From CAZTYW01 sp964617695 (GTDB lineage: Bacteria; Chloroflexota; Dehalococcoidia; UBA2247; RBG-13-53-26), in assembly GCA_964617695.1 (NCBI GenBank), contig CAZTYW010000012.1, positions 1 to 35,284 of the forward strand: a DNA stretch of 35,284 nucleotides. Direction: 5' to 3'. Below are positions 1 to 8,405 of the stretch, one piece after another. The notes under the pieces are model-generated. The model searched no databases and was not told the origin of the DNA. It worked only from the letters and a program-made list of their open reading frames with translations. The position numbers and the translations under genes are program-made. Each line of letters begins with the position of its first letter. Position 1 is the first letter of the stretch.

Positions 1-153
1 TTCTCGATTTCAAACGTGGTCAATTATATCATTGGCTGCGAACCTGAGGCAATTCAGAAAGGCGTCTCGGAAGCGAATATTGACAGGCTTTTGCGCAGGG
101 CGTTATTATTAAACCACGAGCGGCTAAGAGCCCTGGAGGTTCTTTTTTCCTGA
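1..153 (+). CDS. C-terminal fragment of an unidentified protein (5' partial)
   Basis: The frame is open from base 1 to a TGA at 151-153 and gives 50 residues ending in RALEVLFS. The translation is helix-rich and charged, with no odd composition, so it reads like the end of a real protein whose start lies before the window. I do not recognise the family and see no motif. It ends about 50 bases before the molybdoenzyme gene. Being open for 50 codons could still be chance in GC-rich DNA. Confidence 0.45.
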   Translation, partial: FSISNVVNYIIGCEPEAIQKGVSEANIDRLLRRALLLNHERLRALEVLFS

Positions 154-203
154 GTTGGGGCAAGCGATGGGGGTGACGGCATCACGGAGTAGGGCTGAAT
201 CGA

Positions 204-2429
204 GTGCCAGCAAATAAGGGAAGCTTCTCAAATAAGACGGGAAGGTCCGAAGGCTTTACCATAAGCCGAAGGGCCTTTCTTGGCATTTCGGCAGGGGCTG
301 CGGCGGCAGCGGCTGCCGCTTACGCCATAAAATGGCCCGGGGCAGAGCTGTCTCCAGCACCGGAGGGTTACGTCGAGGGACTCGGCGAGGAAAGGTGGGT
401 TGCCACATCCTGTCTGAACTGCCCCACACGCTGTGCGGTGAACGCCAGGGTAGTCAGGACCAGGAACGACAATACCTGGAGGGCAGTGCGGATAGTCGGC
501 AACAACAAGTCAACCTATTCGGAGGGTAAGACCTGCCCGCGCTCGCACGTTGGCCTTCAAGCACTCTACAACCCGGAGCGAATCACAACCCCGCTTGAGA
601 GAACAAGTCAGCAGAAGGGTGCGGATGTCGATCCAGGCTGGGAGCCAATCGGTGGCGGGTGGGCCGCGGCCCTGGAGACAATCGAGGCCAGACTCACTGC
701 CTCCCCCAGCAGGGTGCTTTTCCTTCAAGGTCTGAACGCTACCAGTGACGAGGACCTCATCAGCCGCTTTGCCAAAGCTCTCGGCACCGTTAATCTTCTG
801 ACGCAGGACAGCCTCGAAATTGACGCAGACCAGACCGGCAAGTACTGGGCAGACGGACGCCGGGACAGCGGCTATGATCTGGAGAACGCCAACTATGTCC
901 TGGCATTCGGTGCGAACATCGTAGAATCTGAGCGACCTCTGGCACGCAACCTGCGCATGTGGGGCAAGATCCGCCGTGAGAGGCCGATCAGGGCCAAGGT
1001 CATCGTGATCGACCCGCGCTATTCTGTCACCGCGGCCAAGGCCGACGAATGGATACCGGTCAACCCCGGCACCGAGGGCGCCCTGGCGATGGCCATGGCC
1101 AACGTGATAATCAGCGAGGACCTGTATGACCAGGACTTCAAAGACAACTGGACCACCGGGTTCAACGACTTCAGAGACGTCGCCCTGGGCAACGATTTCT
1201 CGCCCGAAAGCGTTGCCGACATAACCGGAGTCAGCGCCGACGTCATTCGCCGCATAGCCAGAGAATTCGCCAGTGCCAAACCGGCGATAGCCTGGAGCGG
1301 AACGGGGGCCACGAGCTGGCCCCACGGCGCCTACGCCAGCCATGCCATCTACTGCTTGAACGCCCTTGTGGGCAGTATCAACGTAGCCGGTGGCGTAATA
1401 TACCAGGGGACTCCGCCCTACAGGAGCATGCCTGCTGTGGCCGGAACCGATCCGGGGATAAGTCTCAAGCAGGCAGCCGAGCTGCTGGCCAACGGCAACG
1501 TGGATACGGTGGTGGGCTTCGGCAGCAACCTCATCATGTCCGCTCCAGAGACAGGCAAATGGAATGAATACCTGAAAGATGTGTTCTACGTCCACATCGG
1601 ACCGTCCTGGAACGAGATGGCAAAGTATGCTGACATTGTTCTCCCCGCCTGCACCTACCTGGAGGAATGGGCCTACGAGACCGCCCTGCCAGGATCAGGC
1701 TATGCCGAGGCGAGGATAAAGCAGCCCGTCGTCGACCCGCCGGCCGAGTCGAAGCCCGTAGCGCAGATACTTTTTGACCTGGCCGACACCATTGGCGGCA
1801 CAGTGAGCGACGCCTTTCAGGGCATCGGCGACGACCCACAGGGATTCGTTCAGTTCAGGACGGGCACCTTTATCTCATGGCAGGAGTTCCAGACCGACGG
1901 CGTCTGGAAGGAGCCGGACTACCAGCCTCCTGACAACAGTGAGGCCTTCAACACGGCGTCCGGGAGGTTTGAGTTCCAGTCGACCAATCTGGACGAGTTG
2001 CTGCAGGTCGAATTCCAGGGCAGCGAGTCGGAGTACCCTCTCATTCTGACGACGTACGATCCGGTGTTGAACATCAGAGACGGAAATCAGAACTACCCGT
2101 GGGCCCAGGAGATGTTCCTGGTGATGCATGGCCGCGGCTGGGACAACTTTGTTGAGATCAACAGCGAGACCGCCCATGAGTTCAAGATCAATGACGGCGA
2201 CATGGTATGGGTCGAGTCTGCCTTCGGCCAGATAAAGGCCAGGGCCAGGGTCTTCGAAGGGATTCTTCCAGGCGTGGTGGCTATTGCCGGTGGTCAGGGC
2301 CACCATTCTTGTGGCGAGTGGGCTGACGGTATAGGCGTGAATCCGAACGCCGTCATCGCCCTCGACTACGACGACTCAAGCGGGCAGCCGTGCTACTTGA
2401 ATACGAGGGTCAACATCAGAAAGGCATGA
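204..2429 (+). CDS. Tat-exported molybdopterin oxidoreductase, PsrA/PhsA/TtrA-like catalytic subunit
   Basis: Catalytic subunit of a complex iron-sulfur molybdoenzyme (DMSO reductase superfamily), expected outside the cytoplasmic membrane. Residues 21-27 (SRRAFLG) followed by an alanine-rich stretch form a twin-arginine signal. C70, C73, C77 and C111 fit the N-terminal [4Fe-4S] site. The middle carries the MoCo-binding folds (for example VIDPRYS near 272) and the C-terminus has the usual molydopterin dinucleotide-binding beta domain (from about 615). The length, 741 aa, is normal. Odd: there is no cysteine between C111 and about residue 380, so the usual Cys molybdenum ligand of the PsrA/PhsA class is absent; D202 or S203 lie in the expected region. 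The GTG at 204 is chosen because no ATG precedes the Tat motif in frame and a stop lies at 174. The following genes encode the matching B and C subunits. The substrate (sulfur compound, nitrate, arsenate or other) cannot be told from sequence. Confidence 0.9.
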   Translation: MPANKGSFSNKTGRSEGFTISRRAFLGISAGAAAAAAAAYAIKWPGAELSPAPEGYVEGLGEERWVATSCLNCPTRCAVNARVVRTRNDNTWRAVRIVGNNKSTYSEGKTCPRSHVGLQALYNPERITTPLERTSQQKGADVDPGWEPIGGGWAAALETIEARLTASPSRVLFLQGLNATSDEDLISRFAKALGTVNLLTQDSLEIDADQTGKYWADGRRDSGYDLENANYVLAFGANIVESERPLARNLRMWGKIRRERPIRAKVIVIDPRYSVTAAKADEWIPVNPGTEGALAMAMANVIISEDLYDQDFKDNWTTGFNDFRDVALGNDFSPESVADITGVSADVIRRIAREFASAKPAIAWSGTGATSWPHGAYASHAIYCLNALVGSINVAGGVIYQGTPPYRSMPAVAGTDPGISLKQAAELLANGNVDTVVGFGSNLIMSAPETGKWNEYLKDVFYVHIGPSWNEMAKYADIVLPACTYLEEWAYETALPGSGYAEARIKQPVVDPPAESKPVAQILFDLADTIGGTVSDAFQGIGDDPQGFVQFRTGTFISWQEFQTDGVWKEPDYQPPDNSEAFNTASGRFEFQSTNLDELLQVEFQGSESEYPLILTTYDPVLNIRDGNQNYPWAQEMFLVMHGRGWDNFVEINSETAHEFKINDGDMVWVESAFGQIKARARVFEGILPGVVAIAGGQGHHSCGEWADGIGVNPNAVIALDYDDSSGQPCYLNTRVNIRKA

Positions 2430-2437
2430 GCCAGTAG

Positions 2438-3139
2438 ATGGCACAGTGGGGAATGGTCATAGACCTGGACAAATGCGTAGGCTGCCAGGCATGCTCGGTC
2501 GCCTGCAAGTCCGAGAATAACGTCCCACACGGCTCGCCTGCGGAGCAGGACCGACAACACGACATCTTCTGGCACAAGGTTATAGCAGTAAGCAACGGTG
2601 AGTATCCCACGCTAAATGTCACCCTGATCCCAATGCCGTGCATGCACTGCGAGAGTCCCCCCTGCGTGACTGTGTGTCCGGCCAAAGCAACATACAAACG
2701 CGAAGACGGCATCGTGATGCAGAACTTCAGACGCTGCATCGGTTGCCGTTACTGCATCGTAGCCTGCCCATACGGGGTGCGAAGCTTTAACTTCAGGGAC
2801 CAGGCAGATGAGGAGTACGAGCGTCCCGATCTGCCCCCCGACCTGGGTCTCGAGACCAAGACACATATTGGGCCCTGGCCCTACCCCCACAGGACTCGCG
2901 GCGTAGTCGAGAAGTGCACCTACTGCTTCCACAGGATTGACCAGGGGATACAACAGGGCAAGGAGATCGGGGTCGATGTGGTGCCGGCCTGCGTGGAGGC
3001 CTGCCCCACAGGTGCCAGGACCTTCGGGGACATGGAAGACCCGCACAGCGAAGTCTCAAAGTTGCTGGCCAGAAGGGACTCTTTCAAACTGCGCCAGGAC
3101 ATGGGCACAGAGCCGAAGACAATCTATCTCCCGAAATAA
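2438..3139 (+). CDS. Four-cluster ferredoxin subunit, PsrB/TtrB/DmsB-like
   Basis: Electron-transfer subunit carrying electrons between the membrane subunit and the molybdoenzyme. Its 233 residues contain four cysteine groups: CVGCQACSVAC near residue 15, CMHCESPPCVTVC near 67, CIGCRYCIVAC near 100, and a split last group with CTYC near 160 and CVEAC near 186. This is the standard four [4Fe-4S] arrangement of the DmsB/PsrB family, including the long insert in the last group. It has no signal peptide of its own, as is usual for subunits co-exported with a Tat partner. It starts 8 bases after the upstream stop, so translation is probably coupled. Confidence 0.95.
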   Translation: MAQWGMVIDLDKCVGCQACSVACKSENNVPHGSPAEQDRQHDIFWHKVIAVSNGEYPTLNVTLIPMPCMHCESPPCVTVCPAKATYKREDGIVMQNFRRCIGCRYCIVACPYGVRSFNFRDQADEEYERPDLPPDLGLETKTHIGPWPYPHRTRGVVEKCTYCFHRIDQGIQQGKEIGVDVVPACVEACPTGARTFGDMEDPHSEVSKLLARRDSFKLRQDMGTEPKTIYLPK

Positions 3140-3154
3140 GGAGCCCTCACATAC

Positions 3155-4366
3155 ATGGAAGTGACTTTTTCGTCTGTTGAAGGCAACTCCAGAAGATACA
3201 AGGCCCTGGTTGCCGTCCTCGGCGCCCTGACGCTGTCAGGAGTAGTTGCATACGCCATCAGCTACGCCATGGGCTTCCGCCTCTGGGGCATCAACAACTC
3301 GGTAATCTGGGGACAGCTTATCACCGTCGATATCTACCTCATCGGCCTGAGCGCCGGCTCGCTGGTGGTGTCATCGCTCACCTACGTGCTGGGACGCCAG
3401 GAGTACAAGCCGATCGGCAGGATGGCAGTCTTCATGGGCCTGTTGCTGATGGCCGGCGCCATGGTGTGCGTATTGACGGACCTGGGCAGGCCAGAGAAAT
3501 TCTGGCGGCTTTTCGGCTTCTTTTACACAAACAACATGACCTCCCTGTTCGCCATCAACGGAATCTTCTACGCAGGCTACATCCTCCTGCTTCTGGGATA
3601 CCTCGGAGCTGCCCTGGCCGACAGCAAGCTGACCAAGATCATTGCACCCGTCGCCGTCCTGTGGGCCATTCTGGTCCACACCGGCACTGGCGCCATATTC
3701 GGCTTTATTGCCACCAGAGGGATTTTCAATTCACCGCTGAAGCCGATCGAGTTCGTGTCCGCCGCCATCGCATCGGGACTGGCCCTCGTCATGCTGCTTT
3801 CGTACATCACGCTAAAGCTGAGCAAACGGGACGTACCCAAAGACATGTTTGTGTCCCTCGGGAGGCTGCTGTCAGTCCTCATCATCATTCTGGTTGTCCT
3901 GGTGGCTATCGACAAGCTGACTCACTTCTACCCCCCTGAGCGCGATTCCGTGTTGTTCCTGGCACAGGGTGCCTGGAGCTGGATATTCTGGGGTCTTCAA
4001 TTCACACTGGGGTATGTAGTCCCTCTCATAATCCTGTTTCATCCCAAATGGGGCAAGACGCTCCGCGGTGTAATAGCAGCAGCAGCCATCAATGTGGTCG
4101 GAATATTCGGGGAAAGAGCAGCTATGATCTTCCCCGGTCTTGGTGAGCCGCTACCCCTCTACCCCGGGGAGATTGCGGGCATCTGGGGGGCAAGAGGAGG
4201 ATTCCCGATAATGCCCGCAGAGACCTTCATAACCATTGGAATATTCGCTTTGCTCGGGCTTGTCTATGTGCTGGGAATCAAGTACCTGCACTTGCTGCCA
4301 GCCAAACGGGAAGAACCACCTGTTGTGACTCTGTCCGAACCCGAGCCGACTGCGGTGGAAGAATGA
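3155..4366 (+). CDS. NrfD/PsrC-type integral membrane subunit
   Basis: Polytopic membrane protein of 403 residues with about nine to ten hydrophobic segments, matching the NrfD/PsrC family that anchors the A and B subunits and exchanges electrons and protons with quinone. Typical features include the acidic-polar sequence around INNSVIWGQLITVDIY in an early helix and a helix around DLGRPEKFWRLF. A hydrophilic tail rich in Glu and Pro ends the protein. An AAGGAG motif overlapping the previous stop (3138-3143) precedes the ATG at 3155. Family members lack haem; whether this one moves protons cannot be read from the sequence. Confidence 0.93.
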   Translation: MEVTFSSVEGNSRRYKALVAVLGALTLSGVVAYAISYAMGFRLWGINNSVIWGQLITVDIYLIGLSAGSLVVSSLTYVLGRQEYKPIGRMAVFMGLLLMAGAMVCVLTDLGRPEKFWRLFGFFYTNNMTSLFAINGIFYAGYILLLLGYLGAALADSKLTKIIAPVAVLWAILVHTGTGAIFGFIATRGIFNSPLKPIEFVSAAIASGLALVMLLSYITLKLSKRDVPKDMFVSLGRLLSVLIIILVVLVAIDKLTHFYPPERDSVLFLAQGAWSWIFWGLQFTLGYVVPLIILFHPKWGKTLRGVIAAAAINVVGIFGERAAMIFPGLGEPLPLYPGEIAGIWGARGGFPIMPAETFITIGIFALLGLVYVLGIKYLHLLPAKREEPPVVTLSEPEPTAVEE

Positions 4367-4381
4367 AGAGGGCCGGCGAAA

Positions 4382-6007
4382 TTGACTGAGACACGTGGGA
4401 CCGGCGTCATTCTGTGTGAGTGCCACGGCAGGCTGGAGAGAGACCTGCTTGACGACATACGCGCCTTTCTCCAGAGCCAGCAACCTGGACTTCCCGTGGT
4501 CACGACCGACGACCTGTGCCGACCACGGGCGCTGTCCGGGCTCCTGCGGGAGCACAGCTTTGAGGCGGTGGTAGTGGGAGCCTGCTCACAGGTCGGCACC
4601 CGGCTGGGCTTCTGGGAAGAACCGGATGCGGCTGCGGTTAGCCCGTTCTGCGTCAGGACAGTCGACCTGCTCAGAGAGACAGAATCCCGGTGCAGCCCGG
4701 CCCACCTGAATGACAGGATGAAGCTCCTGCTGTGGGCACAGGTCAAGCGGCAGACCGGGTTCAGCGGCGTGCCCGAGGAAGCGTTGAAACCGGAGTTCAC
4801 CAGGCCACAGGGCGAGATCACTCGACGCAACCTGTTCCAGATGCTGCTGCCCCGCTACCGGGTAATACCGTATATCCAGCCAGACAAGTGCGCCGGATCG
4901 GCCAGGTGCCGCGTCTGCCGCGATAGCTGCCCCTGCGGCGCCATTACCACCGAGGGCAACGTGGCTTTGATCGATAGGCTTGAGTGTGAAGGCTGCGGTG
5001 GCTGCGTTGCAGCGTGTCCCCGCCAGGCCATCACTTTCCCCACCTTCTCACTGGACCAGCTAGAAGGGGAGATGGAGGCATTGCTTCTTGCCGGCGCCGA
5101 ATGGCTCAAGCCACGACTGATCGGCATCTGCTGCCAGACCTGCCTCTCTTCCGTCAACAAGTCTGACACGGACCCATTCAGCCGTGCACCAAATGTGCTG
5201 CCTATGCAGGTCCCGTGCCTGGCCATGGTCTCGCCGCGGCTCATGCTGCGGGCTTTCGACCTGGGGGCCCAGGGCCTGGCGCTGGTCCACAACAGGCAGG
5301 TATGCCGGCTGGGCCTGTGGTGCGACCGGTGGCGGGGGAGAATTCAGTTCGTGCAGCAGTTGCTTGAGACCTGGGGGATTGAGCCGGGCCGCGTCAGGGA
5401 CTTCGATCGTGGCGTGGCCGAGCCAGAGCTGAGCCGATTCGCCCACGACGTTGCCCTCCTGTCACCGTTGTCAATCGGGCCATCTCAGCCCACGCCACTC
5501 ACCACACACCTGTCGCTGCCGTCACTCGTCAGCAGCCTGACGAACAGGTTGGCTGCATCCTCAGGCCATGTGATCTCGGCAGGAAGTGTGCCTTTCGGCC
5601 GGCTCGAGCTGGACCGGTCGCAGTGTACCGGTTGCGGCCTCTGCGCTCTTGACTGCCCGACAGCGGCACTGCGTATTGCCTCGAACGCCGACTCCATCCG
5701 ATTGCTTTTTGAGCATCAGTCATGCGTGGGCTGTGGCCAGTGCGTGAAAGCCTGCCCAGAAGAGTGTCTTCGGCTGGAGAACGTCCTCGATCTGGACAGG
5801 CTGAAAGGGCCGGCCGAGAATCTGCTCGAAGATGGAATGGTCATGTGTACGGAGTGCGGTGCAGCGGTTGCCCCCAGGGCAATGATAGATAGTCTGAGAA
5901 GCAAGCTGGATGCAGGCGGAGCCCCTTGGTCACAGCTTGAGGTTTGTCCGGCCTGCAGGTCGAAGTCCGTATTCGGCAGCAACGCCATCCTGGTCGGAGC
6001 GCAGTAG
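4382..6007 (+). CDS. HdrA-N-like / ferredoxin / MvhD-like / ferredoxin fusion protein
   Basis: A 541-residue soluble iron-sulfur protein that looks assembled from heterodisulfide-reductase parts. Residues 7-120 resemble the N-terminal domain of HdrA (GVILCECHG, then VVVGACS). Two cysteine groups at about 163-215 form a ferredoxin domain. Residues about 247-320 resemble MvhD/FrhD, with cysteine groups GICCQTC, VPCLAM and CRLGLWC. A second two-cluster ferredoxin lies at about 415-460 (CTGCGLCALDC, CVGCGQCVKAC). A CxxC pair at about 489 and another at 522 look like a zinc-ribbon tail. There is no GxGxxG FAD-binding Rossmann domain, so it is not a full HdrA. The start is TTG at 4382, with GAGGG nine bases before it. 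Likely role: electron wire between the membrane complex and a cytoplasmic partner. Confidence 0.85.
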   Translation: MTETRGTGVILCECHGRLERDLLDDIRAFLQSQQPGLPVVTTDDLCRPRALSGLLREHSFEAVVVGACSQVGTRLGFWEEPDAAAVSPFCVRTVDLLRETESRCSPAHLNDRMKLLLWAQVKRQTGFSGVPEEALKPEFTRPQGEITRRNLFQMLLPRYRVIPYIQPDKCAGSARCRVCRDSCPCGAITTEGNVALIDRLECEGCGGCVAACPRQAITFPTFSLDQLEGEMEALLLAGAEWLKPRLIGICCQTCLSSVNKSDTDPFSRAPNVLPMQVPCLAMVSPRLMLRAFDLGAQGLALVHNRQVCRLGLWCDRWRGRIQFVQQLLETWGIEPGRVRDFDRGVAEPELSRFAHDVALLSPLSIGPSQPTPLTTHLSLPSLVSSLTNRLAASSGHVISAGSVPFGRLELDRSQCTGCGLCALDCPTAALRIASNADSIRLLFEHQSCVGCGQCVKACPEECLRLENVLDLDRLKGPAENLLEDGMVMCTECGAAVAPRAMIDSLRSKLDAGGAPWSQLEVCPACRSKSVFGSNAILVGAQ

Positions 6008-6223
6008 ATGGATCAGGCACTTAGAGGACTGGCCGTTTTCCTGGAAGTGGCAGTGCTGGCGGGAATCATTGGCTGCGCACTGGTCGGTGTGAAGCTATTC
6101 CTGAATGACGTCGGTATTGGACCCAAATACAACAAAGCTATAGGCATAGCCCTGCTGGCAGTCTTCTCCGTGATAGTCATTTTCTTCACTACACATCTGG
6201 CGTCATTTTACCCGACCATATGA
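6008..6223 (+). CDS. Small two-helix membrane protein of the Psr-Hdr-like operon
   Basis: 71 residues with two clear hydrophobic segments (about 9-31 and 45-67) separated by a short polar loop containing DVGIGPKYNK. The ATG follows directly on the TAG of the fusion gene with no spacing, so it is surely cotranslated. I do not recognise a family. Its place just before the membrane HdrE-HdrD-like gene suggests an accessory membrane subunit of the same complex. No cysteine or histidine pair suited to cofactor binding is visible apart from C21 and H63. Confidence 0.8.
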   Translation: MDQALRGLAVFLEVAVLAGIIGCALVGVKLFLNDVGIGPKYNKAIGIALLAVFSVIVIFFTTHLASFYPTI

Positions 6224-6251
6224 AGGGCCTTAGGTAGGAGATTCAGCACAT

Positions 6252-8324
6252 ATGGATTTCTGGACTGGTCAGCTAGAGTATATAGACGATATCTTCAAGC
6301 CAGTAATAATAGCCATACTCATCATAAGTCCCATCCTCTTCGGCCTATTTGCCCTCGGCTTCTATAGACGGTACCAACTCTGGCGGCTCGGCCAAAAGGA
6401 CAAGCGGACAGACAACATCCTGACGAGGATCAAGACAACGCTCGGCGTGGCTCTGGTGCACCTGCGTCTGGTGTCGAAGGGTGAGTACTACCCCGGAGTG
6501 ATGCACCTGCTCATTTTCTGGGGAGCCGCCATGATCGTGCTCAGCAAGATAGTCCGCCTGTTCTCCTATCCCGTGGGCATCGACAATCCGCCGCAGAGCG
6601 TCTTCCTGTACTTCTCCTTGATATCCGAGATAGGCGCTGTGCTCATAATCATCGGCGGGTTGCTGGCAATCTACCGCAGGTACGTGGTCAAGCCATCCCG
6701 CCTGGACACCAAGACCGATGACACACTGGTCTTCCCGTTCGTGTTCCTGATCCTCCTCACCGGCTTCATGATCAAGGGGTACCGCATCGCCACCAGCGAT
6801 GTAGCACCTGCCGACTGGGCTACGTGGTCGCCCATCGGCTACGGTTTCTCCAAGATCTTCCCCACCTTTCTGACCGAGTACCGGGACCAGATACTGACAT
6901 GGCACCGAGTCCTGTTTCACACGTCGGTTGCTGCCATATTCGGAATCTACGTCTTCGTAAACCGGTCTCGCATACAGCACCTCTGGCTGTCACCGCTGAA
7001 CGTATTCTTCCGCTCGCTTAGACCCAAGGGAGCGCTGGTTCCAATGGACCTCGAGAATGCGGAGGTCTGGGGCGCGTCCAAGATCGAAGACTTCACCTGG
7101 AAGCAGCTACTCGACCTGGACGCCTGCACCAGGTGCGGCCGCTGCCAGGACAATTGCCCGGCACACCTGAGCACCAAGGCCCTGTCGCCCAAGCAGGTCA
7201 TACAGGACCTCAAGACGCATCTCGGAGAGGTGTACCCTTACCCCTTTATCAAGAAGCCAGCGGAAACGCGAGCCGATATGCTCACCGACGTCATAACGGA
7301 GGAGGTAATCTGGGACTGCACCACCTGCCGTGCTTGCATGGAAGCATGTCCCATTTATATCGAGCATATTGACAAGATAGTCGATATGCGCCGCAACCTG
7401 GCCCTTGAAAGAGCCCAGTTCCCCGAGTCGGCTCAGCAGGCACTGACGTGCCTGCAGTCCAGAGGACATCCCTGGAGAGGTACCACCGCATCAAGAACGG
7501 ACTGGACGACTGATCTGGGAGTAAAGACCCTGGCAGAGGACTCAAACGTGGACCTCCTGTACTGGGTGGGCTGCACGGCAGCGCTGGAAGAGAGGAACAT
7601 GAAGGTGGCCCAGGCCACGGCCAAGATCCTGCAGGCAGCAGGGATCAACTTCGGCATCCTGGCGGTGGAGGAGGGCTGCTGCGGCGACCCGGCACGCAGA
7701 ATAGGCGACGAATACCTGTTCCAGACCCTGGCCCAGAAGAATATCGAGGTGATGAAGTCATACAACGTGAAGAAGATCGTGACCGCCTGTCCTCACTGTT
7801 TCAATACCCTCAGAAACGAGTACCCGCAGTTCGGTGGCGATTTCGAAGTCATCCACCACTCCGTATTCATCGCCGATTTGATGTCTCAGGGCAAGGTGAA
7901 GGTGGGCAACATAAGGCCGATGACAATCGCCTATCACGACTCGTGCTACCTGGGACGTCACAACGACATCTACCAGCAGCCGCGGGACATCCTCGACTCT
8001 CTCACCGGCCTGAAGAGGACGGAACTGCTCCGATCGGGGCCAAAGGCCTTCTGCTGCGGGGGCGGCGGCGGACACATGTGGATGGAGGAGCCGCCTGAGA
8101 AGCGCCTCAACATTCGGCGGACCGAGCAAGTGCTGGAAGCCAGGGTGGAATGTGTGGCAACAGCCTGTCCCTGGTGTCTGTCGATGTTTGAGGACGGACT
8201 GAAAGCCAAGGAGGTGGAGGAGACGGTGAAGGCCATGGACATCAGCGAGCTGGTTGCCCAGGCGCTCCTGCAGGAGCCGGTTGGGAAAGAGGCCTCTCTG
8301 GTCGAGGAGCAGCCAACCCGTTAG
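6252..8324 (+). CDS. Membrane-bound HdrD-like protein: NarI/HdrE-type cytochrome domain fused to ferredoxin and two CCG domains
   Basis: 690 residues. Residues 1-240 hold about five membrane segments of the NarI/HdrE/DsrM type, with histidines near 90 and near 220-240 (TWHRVLFH) that could bind haem b. A two-cluster ferredoxin follows (CTRCGRCQDNC from C292; CTTCRACMEAC near 357). Two CCG cysteine-rich domains complete it: the first has VGC, EGCCG and ACPHC, the second has DSCYLG, FCCGGGGG and ACPWC, so all expected cluster ligands are present. The order matches HmcF/DsrMK-like and HdrDE-type proteins in one chain. AGGAG at 6236-6240 precedes the ATG. Expected role: quinone or menaquinone at the membrane exchanging electrons with a cytoplasmic site, probably with the upstream HdrA/MvhD-like fusion. 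A soluble paralogue sits at 29231-30487. Confidence 0.92.
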   Translation: MDFWTGQLEYIDDIFKPVIIAILIISPILFGLFALGFYRRYQLWRLGQKDKRTDNILTRIKTTLGVALVHLRLVSKGEYYPGVMHLLIFWGAAMIVLSKIVRLFSYPVGIDNPPQSVFLYFSLISEIGAVLIIIGGLLAIYRRYVVKPSRLDTKTDDTLVFPFVFLILLTGFMIKGYRIATSDVAPADWATWSPIGYGFSKIFPTFLTEYRDQILTWHRVLFHTSVAAIFGIYVFVNRSRIQHLWLSPLNVFFRSLRPKGALVPMDLENAEVWGASKIEDFTWKQLLDLDACTRCGRCQDNCPAHLSTKALSPKQVIQDLKTHLGEVYPYPFIKKPAETRADMLTDVITEEVIWDCTTCRACMEACPIYIEHIDKIVDMRRNLALERAQFPESAQQALTCLQSRGHPWRGTTASRTDWTTDLGVKTLAEDSNVDLLYWVGCTAALEERNMKVAQATAKILQAAGINFGILAVEEGCCGDPARRIGDEYLFQTLAQKNIEVMKSYNVKKIVTACPHCFNTLRNEYPQFGGDFEVIHHSVFIADLMSQGKVKVGNIRPMTIAYHDSCYLGRHNDIYQQPRDILDSLTGLKRTELLRSGPKAFCCGGGGGHMWMEEPPEKRLNIRRTEQVLEARVECVATACPWCLSMFEDGLKAKEVEETVKAMDISELVAQALLQEPVGKEASLVEEQPTR

Positions 8325-8405
8325 CCCCTCCCCCCAGCACTACCCCTGTCATCCGCAACAAGGCGCCATTGCACTACATCAACAGCACGGGCTGCAGAAG
8401 CTCAG

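Noticed and set aside
510..1595. Long leftward open frame of 361 codons inside the molybdoenzyme gene
   Set aside because: It lies wholly antisense to a clear gene, has no recognisable motif and low-complexity composition typical of shadow frames in GC-rich DNA.
8325..8405. Frameshifted kinase domain after the kinase-less sensor
   Set aside because: The reverse complement of these bases shows no HisKA-like sequence in any frame, and the convergent HdrD-like gene follows at once.
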